From positions 1,820,896 through 1,884,895 of the forward strand of contig NZ_LPUF01000001.1 of the NCBI RefSeq assembly GCF_002072955.1: a DNA stretch of 64,000 bases, read 5' to 3'. The position numbers and the translations under genes are program-made. Within the stretch, counting starts at the first letter, position 1, and each line of letters starts with the position of its first letter. The DNA is from Methyloprofundus sedimenti (GTDB lineage: Bacteria > Pseudomonadota > Gammaproteobacteria > Methylococcales > Methylomonadaceae). Positions 46,699 through 56,383 of this stretch are shown here, in pieces. The notes beneath the pieces were generated by a model, which was given only the letters and a program-made list of their open reading frames with translations, was not told where the DNA came from and searched no databases.

Positions 46699-47554
46699 TT
46701 TTAAATTACTACTCTGTACTGATATGGACAGAACCATTATTCCTAACGGTCTACAGCCAGAATCATCTGATGCAAGAAAACGCTTTGCTGATTTTTGCCA
46801 GCTTCCTGAAGTTACATTAGCCTATGTAACGGGACGACATCTGGCATTAGTTGAAAAGGCAATAAAAAATTATTCCTTACCTAAGCCTGATTTTGTCATT
46901 AGCGATGTAGGTACTAAAATTTATCAGCTTAAAAATAAATGCTGGACCGACATGCCTGTTTGGAGTGAGGAAATAGCTAAAGACTGGAATGGCAAAAATC
47001 ATGCACAACTCAAGCAGCTGTTTAGCCACATAAAAAAATTAAATATCCAGGAAGTCAGCAAACAGAATACTTATAAATTAAGTTATTACCTGCCTTTGCA
47101 AGTTGATCAAAATGCAATAATCGCTGAAATGCAACTGCTCCTTGAAAAAGAAAACGTTAAGGCAAGCCTGATATGGAGCATAGACGAACCTAAAGGCGTG
47201 GGCTTGCTAGATGTGTTACCCCAAAATGCAACTAAACTTCATGCGATTGATTTTTTATATAAACTATTGGGCTATCGCATTGATGAAGTTATTTTTGCAG
47301 GCGATAGCGGCAATGATTTACCTGTGCTTAGCAGCCCCATTCCCTCAATATTAGTCGCTAATGCGACAGACGACATAAAACAAACTGCTATCAAGCTGGT
47401 CATACAAAATAATTGTATAGACAGCCTATATATTGCCAATAGCAAAGCATTAAATATGAATGGCAATTATGCGGCTGGCGTATTAGAAGGAGTGTGGCAT
47501 TTTGCCCCCGAAATTCGTAACAAACTGCAAAAAGGAGTCGATAATGGCGAATGA
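46691..47554 (+). CDS. spp: Sucrose-phosphate phosphatase
   Basis: A 287-residue HAD phosphatase of the SPP type. Motif I LLCTDMDRTIIP (DxDRT, about residues 7-18), motif II VTGRHLALVEKA near 45, and the metal motif IFAGDSGNDLPVL (about 199-211). It removes phosphate from sucrose-6-phosphate, finishing sucrose synthesis. It overlaps sps by 8 bases and the fructokinase gene by 11, so translation is coupled. It gives a dedicated enzyme in addition to the phosphatase-like domain of Sps. Confidence 0.92.
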   Translation: MNDFKLLLCTDMDRTIIPNGLQPESSDARKRFADFCQLPEVTLAYVTGRHLALVEKAIKNYSLPKPDFVISDVGTKIYQLKNKCWTDMPVWSEEIAKDWNGKNHAQLKQLFSHIKKLNIQEVSKQNTYKLSYYLPLQVDQNAIIAEMQLLLEKENVKASLIWSIDEPKGVGLLDVLPQNATKLHAIDFLYKLLGYRIDEVIFAGDSGNDLPVLSSPIPSILVANATDDIKQTAIKLVIQNNCIDSLYIANSKALNMNGNYAAGVLEGVWHFAPEIRNKLQKGVDNGE

Positions 47555-48422
47555 TGACGCAAAGGTTGTTATTTTTGGTGAGGTGTTATTTGACTGTTTT
47601 CCTACAGGTGAAAAGGTTTTAGGTGGTGCGCCTTTTAATGTCGCATGGCATTTACAAGCTTTAGGTAACAGCCCGCGTTTTATTTCCTCGATTGGTGAGG
47701 ATAATTTAGGTCAAAAAATCCTTAGCGCGATGGAGGAATGGGGAATGGATACTGGCCTTGTTCAACGCGACCCTGAACATCCTACAGGACAAGTGCAAAT
47801 CTCTATTATCGAAGGCGAGCCGCAGTACACCATTAGCCCTGATTGCGCCTATGATTTTATTGACGAAAAAGCCATCAGCAACCTGAATGCAGGCGGTATT
47901 TTATATCATGGCAGTTTAGGTTTGCGTAATGCTGTTTCACGCCAGGCCTTTATGCAGCTTATGCTGCAAAATCCACAGTTATCGGTATTTTTAGATGTAA
48001 ATTTACGCGCACCCTGGTGGCAAAAAGAGGATGTTTATACATGGATGAAACATGCGCGCTGGGTGAAATTAAATCAAGATGAGCTTCGGCTTTTAGGATT
48101 TTCTGACCCGGATATCAGACAGGCAATGACAAATTTACAGGCACAATTTCAAATTGAGCAATTAATTGTCACCCGGGGCGAGCAGGGTGCATTGCTTGGT
48201 ACTAATGATGGCATGTTTCATACAATTAAGCCGGCGGTGGTCAGTGATGTCGTTGATACCGTAGGCGCAGGCGATGCCTTCACTGCCATATTTATTCATG
48301 GACTTCTTGCTTCATGGCCGGTTGTCGATATCCTCGACATTGCTCAAAGATTTGCCGGTAAAATCATCATGCAACGTGGAGCAACGCCTGCTGATATTGA
48401 GTTTTATCAAGATTTTGTTTAA
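47544..48422 (+). CDS. Fructokinase (PfkB family)
   Basis: The start is the ATG at 47544 (MANDDAKVVIFGEVLFD), with AAAGGAG ten bases upstream; the upstream in-frame start at 47502 is inside spp. The 292-residue product has the PfkB marks: GGAPFNVAWHLQALG near 34-48, IVTRGEQGALL, and the DTVGAGDAF anion-hole and base motif near 239. It phosphorylates fructose from sucrose cleavage to fructose-6-phosphate, closing the loop with Sps. It is the third gene of the operon. Other sugar kinases of the family are possible, but the operon supports fructose. Confidence 0.88.
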   Translation: MANDDAKVVIFGEVLFDCFPTGEKVLGGAPFNVAWHLQALGNSPRFISSIGEDNLGQKILSAMEEWGMDTGLVQRDPEHPTGQVQISIIEGEPQYTISPDCAYDFIDEKAISNLNAGGILYHGSLGLRNAVSRQAFMQLMLQNPQLSVFLDVNLRAPWWQKEDVYTWMKHARWVKLNQDELRLLGFSDPDIRQAMTNLQAQFQIEQLIVTRGEQGALLGTNDGMFHTIKPAVVSDVVDTVGAGDAFTAIFIHGLLASWPVVDILDIAQRFAGKIIMQRGATPADIEFYQDFV

Positions 48423-48664
48423 GCATAAAGAGTCTTAAAGTTGCGAACAAACTGTCCACGCATTTAAAAACTAAATTATTCTCCCTCAGAGATTATGAAA
48501 TAATTGCTCAAGATACCATTGTCCACGAAAGACACGAAAAAATAACGTCATAAACGATTTAATTTAAAAATTAATTGTTTGTGCTTTGCGTGGACAAATA
48601 AAATTGTCACAGCCTCCCAGTAGCCCACTATTTATATCTTTTGCGAAAAAAGACAGGAAGAAAT

Positions 48665-50620
48665 ATGTACGAACAAGTTTCACATACCCTTTTAAACACA
48701 ATTTTAAACCACATAAAACCAGAAATATCCAAGCAGGATTTACGTCATTTTTACACTCGCCTGGGGGCGAATTTTTATGCGATTCATTCGCTGTTGCAAA
48801 GGCTTTATGGTGATCGTCCTGATTTTGAACAGCAAGCCTTACGTCTGGTAGAAACCATGGCGCGACAGTATATCAATCGCCCGGAAAGACTTCGCGAGCT
48901 GGATCTTGATAGAGAACGTGACTATAACTGGTTTTTGTCTCAAAAATGGGTAGGCATGGCCTTATATAGCAATGGTTTTGCCGGTGATCTTAACGGTATT
49001 AAACAGCATTTAAGTTATTTCCAGGAGTTAGGTATTAATCTAGTGCATATTATGCCAGTGATGCGTTGTCCTGAAGGTAATAGTGATGGCGGCTACGCGG
49101 TCAGTGATTTTAGAGAAATAGACGAACGCGCGGGCAGTCTTGACGATTTACACGACTTATCTGAGGAAATGGCTAAAAGAGATATTTTGCTCGTTCTTGA
49201 TGTTGTGGTTAATCACACTTCAAATGAACATGAATGGGCGCAAAAAGCACAAGCGGGCGATAAAAAATATCAGGATTATTTCTATACGTTTAAAAATCGT
49301 AATGTTCCCGATATGTTTGAAGAAACTTTGCCCGAGATTTTCCCGGAAAATGCACCTGGAAATTTTACCTGGGATGAAACCATGCAACGCTGGGTAATGA
49401 CTGTTTTTAACAATTATCAATGGGATTTAAACTACAGTAATCCTGAAGTTTTTATAGAGATGCTGGATATTGTGCTGTACTGGGCAAATCGCGGCGCGGA
49501 TATTTTACGACTGGATGCGGTGGCGTTTTTATGGAAAAAAATAGGCAGTACCTGCCAGAATGAGCGTGAAGCACATTTGATTTTGCAATTAATGAAAGAT
49601 TGCTGTCAAGTGACTGCGCCAGGAGTGGTTTTTATTGCTGAAGCGATAGTTGCACCGGTGGAAGTGATTAAATATTTTGGTGAAGATGCGGTCATTGCCA
49701 AAGAATGTGAAATTGCCTATAACGCTACCTTCATGGCGTTATTATGGGATGCCGTTGCGACCAAAAACAGTCTGCTTTTGAATTTAGGTATTAAAAATTT
49801 ACCTGTCAAACTTGAGCGCGCAACATGGCTTAATTATATTCGTTGCCATGATGATATAGGCCTGGGATTTGATGATAGAGATATTGCATCAGCAGGTTAT
49901 GAGCCCCGTAATCACCGGAAATTTTTAATTGATTATTACACCGGAAATTTTGATCACTCTCATGCTCGAGGCTTACCTTTCGGTCAAAATATTAAAACAG
50001 GTGATGCGCGTATTTCCGGCTCACTAGCCTCATTAGTTGGATTACAATATGCGCTGGAAATAGCTGATCCAAAAGCAATAGCCGATGCCGTACAAATTAT
50101 TTTATTACTACATGGGATGATTCTCTCTTTTGGTGGCATTCCATTACTTTATTATGGTGATGAGATCGGTACCTTAAACGACGATACTTATCACCACGAG
50201 CCTTCTAAAGCGGATGACTCGCGATGGATTCACAGGCCTACTATAGACTGGAATAAAGCCGCCCTTAGAAATTCACCAAACACTGTAGAATATGAAATTT
50301 TTACGGCATTAAAACGCATGATTGCGGTTCGTAAGGAAATTGAAGTTTTTGCCGACTTTAATAACCGGGAGTTGATCGAAGTTGAAAATCCGCATTTATT
50401 TGTTTTTGGACGCTACCATCCAAATAAACCGACTGAACGCGTTTTAATTACCGCTAATTTTAGCAACAAGCCGCAACAACTTAATTTGGAAAATCTTGAT
50501 AGCTGGACAGTTTCTCAACAAGGGAGATTGAATGATTTATACAGTGGTCAACAGCCTGATATTTTTAACAATACCCTGGTGATTCCGGCATTTAGCTTTT
50601 ATTGGTTAAGTGAAACCTGA
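48665..50620 (+). CDS. ams: Amylosucrase (GH13)
   Basis: About 651 residues from ATG 48665 (MYEQVSHTLLN), which has AGGAAG upstream; an earlier in-frame start lacks support. The GH13 barrel has DVVVNHTSNEHEW, DILRLDAVAFLWKK (nucleophile Asp in RLDAV, near residue 285), FIAEAIVAPVEVIKYFG (acid/base Glu) and IRCHDDIGLGFDD. The N-terminal helical extension and length fit amylosucrase, which splits sucrose to fructose and adds glucose to an alpha-1,4 glucan. Sucrose phosphorylase and trehalose enzymes are less likely. It is the last gene, about 240 bases after the kinase, and may recycle sucrose to storage glucan. Confidence 0.88.
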   Translation: MYEQVSHTLLNTILNHIKPEISKQDLRHFYTRLGANFYAIHSLLQRLYGDRPDFEQQALRLVETMARQYINRPERLRELDLDRERDYNWFLSQKWVGMALYSNGFAGDLNGIKQHLSYFQELGINLVHIMPVMRCPEGNSDGGYAVSDFREIDERAGSLDDLHDLSEEMAKRDILLVLDVVVNHTSNEHEWAQKAQAGDKKYQDYFYTFKNRNVPDMFEETLPEIFPENAPGNFTWDETMQRWVMTVFNNYQWDLNYSNPEVFIEMLDIVLYWANRGADILRLDAVAFLWKKIGSTCQNEREAHLILQLMKDCCQVTAPGVVFIAEAIVAPVEVIKYFGEDAVIAKECEIAYNATFMALLWDAVATKNSLLLNLGIKNLPVKLERATWLNYIRCHDDIGLGFDDRDIASAGYEPRNHRKFLIDYYTGNFDHSHARGLPFGQNIKTGDARISGSLASLVGLQYALEIADPKAIADAVQIILLLHGMILSFGGIPLLYYGDEIGTLNDDTYHHEPSKADDSRWIHRPTIDWNKAALRNSPNTVEYEIFTALKRMIAVRKEIEVFADFNNRELIEVENPHLFVFGRYHPNKPTERVLITANFSNKPQQLNLENLDSWTVSQQGRLNDLYSGQQPDIFNNTLVIPAFSFYWLSET

Positions 50621-51084
50621 TTCCTGTCAAGACTACATGATCATAAACGGGTTTAGTAAAAGTATCAGGGAGCGGGTGTGTTGTGTAAAACCAGGCTTAA
50701 ACATCAAGTAAGCCAAAGAATTTCAATTTTGTCCACCGGTTGAATGAAGGGGTGATAAGAATTAATCCTCTTGCATGAAGAGGGTTGATACCACGATAAA
50801 ACATTTTTTATATGTTTGGCCGCAGAGGAAATGATTTTGCCGATTTTACCTATTTCGGGTACTTAAACCTGGAAACCGCCAAAATCTCCTGCACCATATT
50901 AATTTTGCTTATAAGGCAGGTTAACGTGAGCTGGAAAGCCAGTTATCCTTAACACTCAGTTGCTCGCTTTATGCTGATCTTTTATTAGACAAAAAAGCCC
51001 CAATAATCATTGAGGCTTTTTATTTCATTAAGGTAAATGTTAAGCGAGCCCTACCTATAGATAACCAGGCTCGGAACGGCTGAA
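50621..51084. other. Gap with a bidirectional terminator, no gene seen
   Basis: No coding frame. GC-poor sequence between the convergent amylosucrase and DUF2202 genes. It contains the terminator listed separately. Confidence 0.5.
50989..51024. terminator. Bidirectional terminator
   Basis: AAAAAAGCCCCAAT pairs with ATTGAGGCTTTTT around a short loop, with A-run on the left and T-run on the right. It can end transcription from both the amylosucrase side and the DUF2202 side. Confidence 0.75.
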
Positions 51085-52200
51085 TTAAGGAATAATTGAA
51101 AAAACCAGTGGCGATTGTTTATATACAAGACTATCATCTTCCAGGCGATAGCCGATATAAATAGTGTATGTTCCTGGCATTGCATCTAACGTCCCGTTAA
51201 AAACAGGGATAGTTTGCTCACTTTGTAATACATAGCCAGTCTCTGCAGCAGGCAGGTCTGCTACTTGACCATTCCAGTCTTTCCATTGATCTGTATCGCG
51301 TACAAACCAGTTAGATGGACCATCAGTTGTGCCATAATTAGCCAGTAGGACCCAATCAACTGTTTGTCCAATATCTATAACATCAGCTTTCACCTGATAG
51401 CTAATATTCACTATCTGGCTTGATGGAATTGAACTTCCATTCTGTAAGATTTGCTCGTCAGCTTTTAAATTTGAGATAAAGCAGGCGCTGCTTGCACTTT
51501 CCTCTGTTCCATTCACTCTTATGGCATTCCCTATTTGCATTTTAGTATTTGCGGTATTCAATATACTGTCAACGGTCTGTTGATCTAACACCTGCGAGGT
51601 GTAAGATCCGTCGAGCATAATAATTTGCCTGGTGAATGCACGTAAGTGATTATATGAGGCATCCCGAAGTTGAGTGTACATATTGATTAGCTCAGGGATA
51701 TCTGTATCCTCAATCGCTGCATCTAAATCTTTAATATCCACTTCTTCGATTAATGCGCCCACATTATAGGCTGCCAAATCAGACTCAGCCCCTTGTTCCA
51801 GTAATTGATCATAGAGCGCCTGTAATGATAAATCAGTAAACTCTCCCTCGTTTGTTTTAGCCGGGTCCTCTATCTCATAAGCATCTAAAAACAATTTCAC
51901 CTGATCCATATGCTTCTGTTCCGACTGCGAGATATTGTTAAATACAGTCGCCGATGTGTTTTCAAAAAAAACTTGATAAACATCGCGGGCTAATTTTTCT
52001 TCCTCACGCATAAACTTCAGGACATCAATTTCAGGTTGCGCTAAAGAGCGTATTTGAATTTGGTTAACATCTAGCTGACAAATGCTATCTCCCATCATCT
52101 TATTTGGCATAAGTCCATTAGCATTATTTGTGGCCCAGGCTGAAAAACTGATGGGCATGACAAGAGCTATTGTTACTAATTTTATATTTAACTTGTTCAT
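51085..52200 (-). CDS. Secreted DUF2202 ferritin-like protein with C-terminal beta domain
   Basis: A 371-residue precursor: a signal peptide (MNKLNIKLVTIALVMPISFSAWA), then a DUF2202 bundle (EEKLARDVYQVFF near residue 66, SEQKHMDQVKLFLDAYEI near 92, then NHLRAFTRQIIML near 190). The di-iron-type ligands in EEKLARD and EQKHMD look intact. Residues 230-371 are a separate beta-rich domain (VDWVLLANYGTTDGPSNW, GTLDAMPGTYTIYIGYR), resembling cell-surface domains found in bacterial extracellular proteins. It is probably an exported iron or oxidative-stress protein, but no substrate is known. It is monocistronic. Confidence 0.82.
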   Translation of the reverse strand: MNKLNIKLVTIALVMPISFSAWATNNANGLMPNKMMGDSICQLDVNQIQIRSLAQPEIDVLKFMREEEKLARDVYQVFFENTSATVFNNISQSEQKHMDQVKLFLDAYEIEDPAKTNEGEFTDLSLQALYDQLLEQGAESDLAAYNVGALIEEVDIKDLDAAIEDTDIPELINMYTQLRDASYNHLRAFTRQIIMLDGSYTSQVLDQQTVDSILNTANTKMQIGNAIRVNGTEESASSACFISNLKADEQILQNGSSIPSSQIVNISYQVKADVIDIGQTVDWVLLANYGTTDGPSNWFVRDTDQWKDWNGQVADLPAAETGYVLQSEQTIPVFNGTLDAMPGTYTIYIGYRLEDDSLVYKQSPLVFSIIP

Positions 52201-52483
52201 AATTGATTCCCTTATTTATTAAGTACATTATAACTTTAGACTATTATAATATAATTATCAATATAAACACACACATTTTCTGGTTAAGTATTGAGGTGTA
52301 CGGAAGCGCAACAAAGATTGGACCAGTGAAGTCATATTTGGCTCCATTGCCAGCCGAATCGATAGGTCACATAACAGCAAACGCGAATATCTATTCTTAA
52401 CTTTGTGATTGATTGAATAGCTCTTTTATTCAGGCTACACTGAAACTCATGTCAATAATATTCTTTTTTGTGAGAGTGAGATG

Positions 52484-53662
52484 ATGTCTAATAGCAAAGA
52501 AAGTAAAAGTACTTATATGCGTGAACAACCAGCAGGTTTTTTAGAAAGGGTGGGGGTAGATTATTATCGCCATCTGGCTAAAGATGCAGGCATTGATAAA
52601 ATGTCGGCGCTTACCATTGATGAACTGCCGCCTGATGACACTTTGCGTTCAATTGCTGAAAACATGACATTGCTCGCGGCTATTATTGCATTTTCTGTGG
52701 GCGCTTTGACCACGGTTGTTTCGGTCTGGATTGAATGGACGTTCGCAGGGCAGTTAGATCAGTATACCTACTATGCCTTATATGGGGGTGTTGTGCTACT
52801 TATGCTCGGTGTTGAATTATTGGTATTATTCTGGCTGGGATTAAAAACGGTTCACGGACTTGCCTGTCTGACCGGGCATCACAGGGCCAGTGATGATCCT
52901 TTTTTGCCCGGTGATGATGCGGTACCCAATATCCTGGCTCGTGCTGCATTGGAAGTCCCTGATCCTGTTATTCATTATCTGGGCATAGATCCATTAAAAT
53001 ATATTTCCAAATCAAAGCTGTTGTTGGTCGGTTTACTTTATAAAGCCAAAGTGATTTTATCCAGCGCAGCGGTTAAGTTCGTTCTGGTGCGTATGCTGGG
53101 TAAGGGGGCTTTACGTATCGGATTTATCTGGGTTTCTGTCCCTATAACCGGAATTTGGGATGCCTTTACCTTATATAAAGTAACACGCGAGGCCAGATTG
53201 CGATTATTTGGTAATCGTTTAGCACACTATTTAGCCAAAGAAATCATGACACCTGAACTTATCAATAAACTCAGTCATAAAACCAAAGAAGGTGCCGTCA
53301 GGGCGGTAGCGAATATGGTGGTGCTGGCACAAAATTATCATCCTAATATGTTGGTATTATTGGTTAAATTATCCGAGACGCTTGAAATTCGTGAAGACAG
53401 TAATTATGACGATTGGGACGAATTTTTGCTTTTATTAGACGAAGTATCCGTTGAAGAGAAGTATTTTTTACTGGATTTGTTAAGTATTGCTGCAGCATTT
53501 GACGGTCACTTATCGCGGCTGGAAAAGCACTATTTACCAGAAGCATTTGGTGAATTAACCGGGGTGTATATGCAACGTATAGACACACTTAAGGAACTGT
53601 TATTGACAGGTCAGTTACATGCCGCAAAGGCGCTTTGTAAACTGGATTTTCAGCCAGGTTAG
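52484..53662 (+). CDS. Membrane protein with TerB-like tail (LBF_2804-like)
   Basis: About 392 residues from the second of two adjacent ATGs (MSNSKESKSTYMREQPAGFL). A short soluble start (LERVGVDYYRHLAKDAGIDKM) precedes two hydrophobic segments (residues 65-90, 100-125). A further membrane-associated region with LVRMLGKGALRIGFIWVS lies near 200-225. The last 80 residues (EKYFLLDLLSIAAAFDGHLS) are TerB-like, an acidic helical fold that probes metal or phospho ligands. This matches a family annotated LBF_2804. The function is unknown; a role in envelope stress is plausible. Confidence 0.65.
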   Translation: MSNSKESKSTYMREQPAGFLERVGVDYYRHLAKDAGIDKMSALTIDELPPDDTLRSIAENMTLLAAIIAFSVGALTTVVSVWIEWTFAGQLDQYTYYALYGGVVLLMLGVELLVLFWLGLKTVHGLACLTGHHRASDDPFLPGDDAVPNILARAALEVPDPVIHYLGIDPLKYISKSKLLLVGLLYKAKVILSSAAVKFVLVRMLGKGALRIGFIWVSVPITGIWDAFTLYKVTREARLRLFGNRLAHYLAKEIMTPELINKLSHKTKEGAVRAVANMVVLAQNYHPNMLVLLVKLSETLEIREDSNYDDWDEFLLLLDEVSVEEKYFLLDLLSIAAAFDGHLSRLEKHYLPEAFGELTGVYMQRIDTLKELLLTGQLHAAKALCKLDFQPG

Positions 53663-53910
53663 TCATATACATAATAGAGTACTCTGCTAAAGCCTAATAT
53701 ACAAAAAAGGGATGCGCAGTCAGTAACGTGAACAATTTTTTTGTGGCAGTGCAGACTCCCCGTCTGCGCGCTTAGGATGATAAAATTATTTTATACATAT
53801 TGCTCAGCGGAATAGACGATATCAGCCGCGTAGATTGGGGTTTTTGCAAGTCAACACTTACTGAATAAGCTCAGCCAACGCGCTAACAGGATACCTGACG
53901 TGCCTGGAGT

Positions 53911-54849
53911 TTATTGTGCAACAAAATGCGTTTCCAGAAACCGGTTGCACAAGTTGTCCACGGTTTCCTTTTGGTAAAGAATAAAATCAATAAACGCTAT
54001 CGCTGCAGGTGATAACTGTTTTGTTTCATGGTGAACCACATACCAGCAGCGCATCAGTGGGAAATCTTGCACATCGAGTTCTACCAGACATTTTGTTGCA
54101 AGTTCTAAAGCAACGCTGTGTCGAGAAAGTACCGATATTCCCAGGTCAGCTATCACTGCTTGTTTAATAGTTTCACTGCTGCCGAGTATCATGCTGGGTG
54201 TTAACTTAATATTCTGGGATAGCAGAAAATTCTCAAAACCTTTACGTGTGCCTGAGCCATTTTCACGCATAATAAATGTATGTTTTGCCAGTTCACTACA
54301 GGGTATATTGCGTTGCAATGCCAGGGGGTGAGATGGGTTGGCAATTATAACGATAGGGTTTTCAGTAATTGGGTAACGTTTTAAGCGCATGTTTTCCGGA
54401 ACCATTCCCATAATCACCAGATCAACCTCATTTTTCTTTAATAACTGAATGGTCTGGCTGCGGTTGGCAACCTCTAAATGCAGACTGACTTTTGGGTGCA
54501 GTTTATGAAATGCACCTAAAAGATGTGGTGTAAAATATTTGGCACTGGTCACGGCGGCAAGGAGAAATTCACCTTCTAATTGGCCTTTCATGGCGCTCAG
54601 CTTCATATCCATATGATCAATTCGAGAAAATATATCATTGCAGAAATGATTGAGTTCCCGACCGGCGGAGGTAAGAAAAATTTTCTTGCCTATTTTTTCG
54701 AATAAAGAGAGCCCCAGATTATTTTCCAGTTGTTTGATTTGAATGCTGACTGCTGGCTGGGTCAGGTTTAGTTTATTAGCTGCCGCAGAGTGATTGAGTA
54801 ACTCGGCGACTTGTTGAAATATTTTTAATTGGTGAAGAGTCGCACGCAT
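53911..54849 (-). CDS. LysR-type regulator, PycR/CbbR-like
   Basis: A 312-residue LysR family protein. The winged helix (residues 1-60) reads LHQLKIFQQVAELLNHSAAANKLN and LTQPAVSIQIKQLE. The remaining effector domain has the CbbR-like pattern, with LLAAVTSAKYFTPHLLGAFH and GSSETIKQAV. It is divergent from pycA with an 83-base AT-rich gap containing ATTAAT-TATC-ATTAAT (54892-54907), a plausible T-N11-A type site. In Pseudomonas a LysR gene also adjoins pycAB. It likely controls the carboxylase genes in response to a metabolite; the ligand is unknown. Confidence 0.85.
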   Translation of the reverse strand: MRATLHQLKIFQQVAELLNHSAAANKLNLTQPAVSIQIKQLENNLGLSLFEKIGKKIFLTSAGRELNHFCNDIFSRIDHMDMKLSAMKGQLEGEFLLAAVTSAKYFTPHLLGAFHKLHPKVSLHLEVANRSQTIQLLKKNEVDLVIMGMVPENMRLKRYPITENPIVIIANPSHPLALQRNIPCSELAKHTFIMRENGSGTRKGFENFLLSQNIKLTPSMILGSSETIKQAVIADLGISVLSRHSVALELATKCLVELDVQDFPLMRCWYVVHHETKQLSPAAIAFIDFILYQKETVDNLCNRFLETHFVAQ

Positions 54850-54956
54850 AGCAAGTAACCATAAATAAAACTTATACTATATATTATCTAAATTAATTAT
54901 CATTAATATCTGATTTAAAATATTATACAATTATGCAAAATAACCGAGGAGAATGT

Positions 54957-56375
54957 GTGTTAACCAAGATATTGATAGCCAATCGCGGCGAAATTGCTGT
55001 ACGCATTATCAGAGCCTGTCGAGAACTCGGTATTCGTTCAGTTGCAGCCTATTCAGAAGCAGATCGTTTTGCCTTGCATGTAAAAAAAGCGGATGAAGCT
55101 TATTGCATAGGTTCAGACCCGCTTTCGGGTTATCTTAATCCGCAGCAACTGGTAAATCTTGCCAAATCTGTCGGCTGTGATGGCTTGCATCCGGGGTATG
55201 GATTTTTATCAGAAAACCCTTTACTGGCGGAGATTTGTGCGCAGCAAGGCATTACATTTGTTGGCCCTAATGGCGCCGTCATTCGTAAAATGGGGGATAA
55301 AACCGCTGCCAGAAAAAGCATGATTGACGCTAATATACCTGTTACACCGGGGAGTGATGGTAATTTGTCAGGATTGGATGATGCGGTCAACAAAGCCAGT
55401 GAGATTGGCTATCCAGTCATGTTGAAAGCCACATCTGGAGGCGGAGGGCGGGGTATTCGACGCTGTGATAATGAAACAGAATTGCGCCAGAATTATGATC
55501 GGGTGATTTCAGAAGCCACTAAGGCTTTTGGTAGCGCAGATGTCTTTATGGAAAAATGTATCGTTAACCCGAAACATATAGAAGTGCAGATATTAGCAGA
55601 TAGTCTAGGCAATGCCGTTCACCTTTATGAACGTGACTGCTCTATTCAGCGACGTAACCAGAAATTAATAGAAATAGCGCCGTCGCCTCAACTTTCACAA
55701 GAACAACGTGAAACTATTGGAGAACTGGCAGTTAGGGCGGCCAAAGCAGTTAATTACCAGAATGCGGGGACAGTTGAATTTCTGCTGGACAGTGATGGCA
55801 GCTTCTATTTTATGGAAATGAATACCCGGGTACAGGTTGAGCACACCATCACTGAAGAAATCACCGGTATTGATATTGTGCAGGAACAGTTGCGCATTGC
55901 CTCGGGTTTGCCCTTAAGTGTCAAACAGGAAGAGATACAAATTAAAGGTTTTGCACTGCAATTCCGGATTAATGCGGAAGACCCGCAGAACGATTTTCTC
56001 CCCAGTTTTGGTCGCATAAGCCGTTATTACGCACCCGGGGGGCCCGGAGTTCGTACCGACACCTCAATCTACACTGGCTACCAGTTACCGCCTTATTATG
56101 ATTCACTTTGCGCTAAACTCGTGGTGTGGGCGAAGGACTGGCCTGGTGTCATTGCGCGTGGACAAAGAGCTCTGGATGATATGCGCTTGTTCGGCATTAA
56201 AACCACGATTCCTTATTATCAGCAAATTTTAAAATCGGAAGATTTTAAAAGTGCGGATTTTGATACTTCTTTTGTAGACATGCATCCAGAGCTTACCCAT
56301 TATTCACTGAAACGAGATCCAGAAGAGTTGGCCACTGTTATTGCCGCAGCTATCGCAATTCATTCAGGTTTTTAG
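54957..56375 (+). CDS. pycA: Pyruvate carboxylase subunit A (biotin carboxylase)
   Basis: About 472 residues from the GTG at 54957, which has GAGGAG five bases upstream; an ATG at 54933 is in the same frame but precedes that ribosome site and is less likely. The ATP-grasp chain has LIANRGEIAVRIIRA, the Gly loop KATSGGGGRGIRR (about 150-162), VEVQ-type EVQILAD, EMNTRVQVEHTITE (near 278-291) and RINAEDP. It carboxylates biotin using ATP and bicarbonate. The C-terminal residues end without BCCP, which is in the next gene. With pycB, 8 bases downstream, it forms a two-subunit pyruvate carboxylase, giving oxaloacetate. Confidence 0.93.
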   Translation: MLTKILIANRGEIAVRIIRACRELGIRSVAAYSEADRFALHVKKADEAYCIGSDPLSGYLNPQQLVNLAKSVGCDGLHPGYGFLSENPLLAEICAQQGITFVGPNGAVIRKMGDKTAARKSMIDANIPVTPGSDGNLSGLDDAVNKASEIGYPVMLKATSGGGGRGIRRCDNETELRQNYDRVISEATKAFGSADVFMEKCIVNPKHIEVQILADSLGNAVHLYERDCSIQRRNQKLIEIAPSPQLSQEQRETIGELAVRAAKAVNYQNAGTVEFLLDSDGSFYFMEMNTRVQVEHTITEEITGIDIVQEQLRIASGLPLSVKQEEIQIKGFALQFRINAEDPQNDFLPSFGRISRYYAPGGPGVRTDTSIYTGYQLPPYYDSLCAKLVVWAKDWPGVIARGQRALDDMRLFGIKTTIPYYQQILKSEDFKSADFDTSFVDMHPELTHYSLKRDPEELATVIAAAIAIHSGF

Positions 56376-56383
56376 GAAAACAC

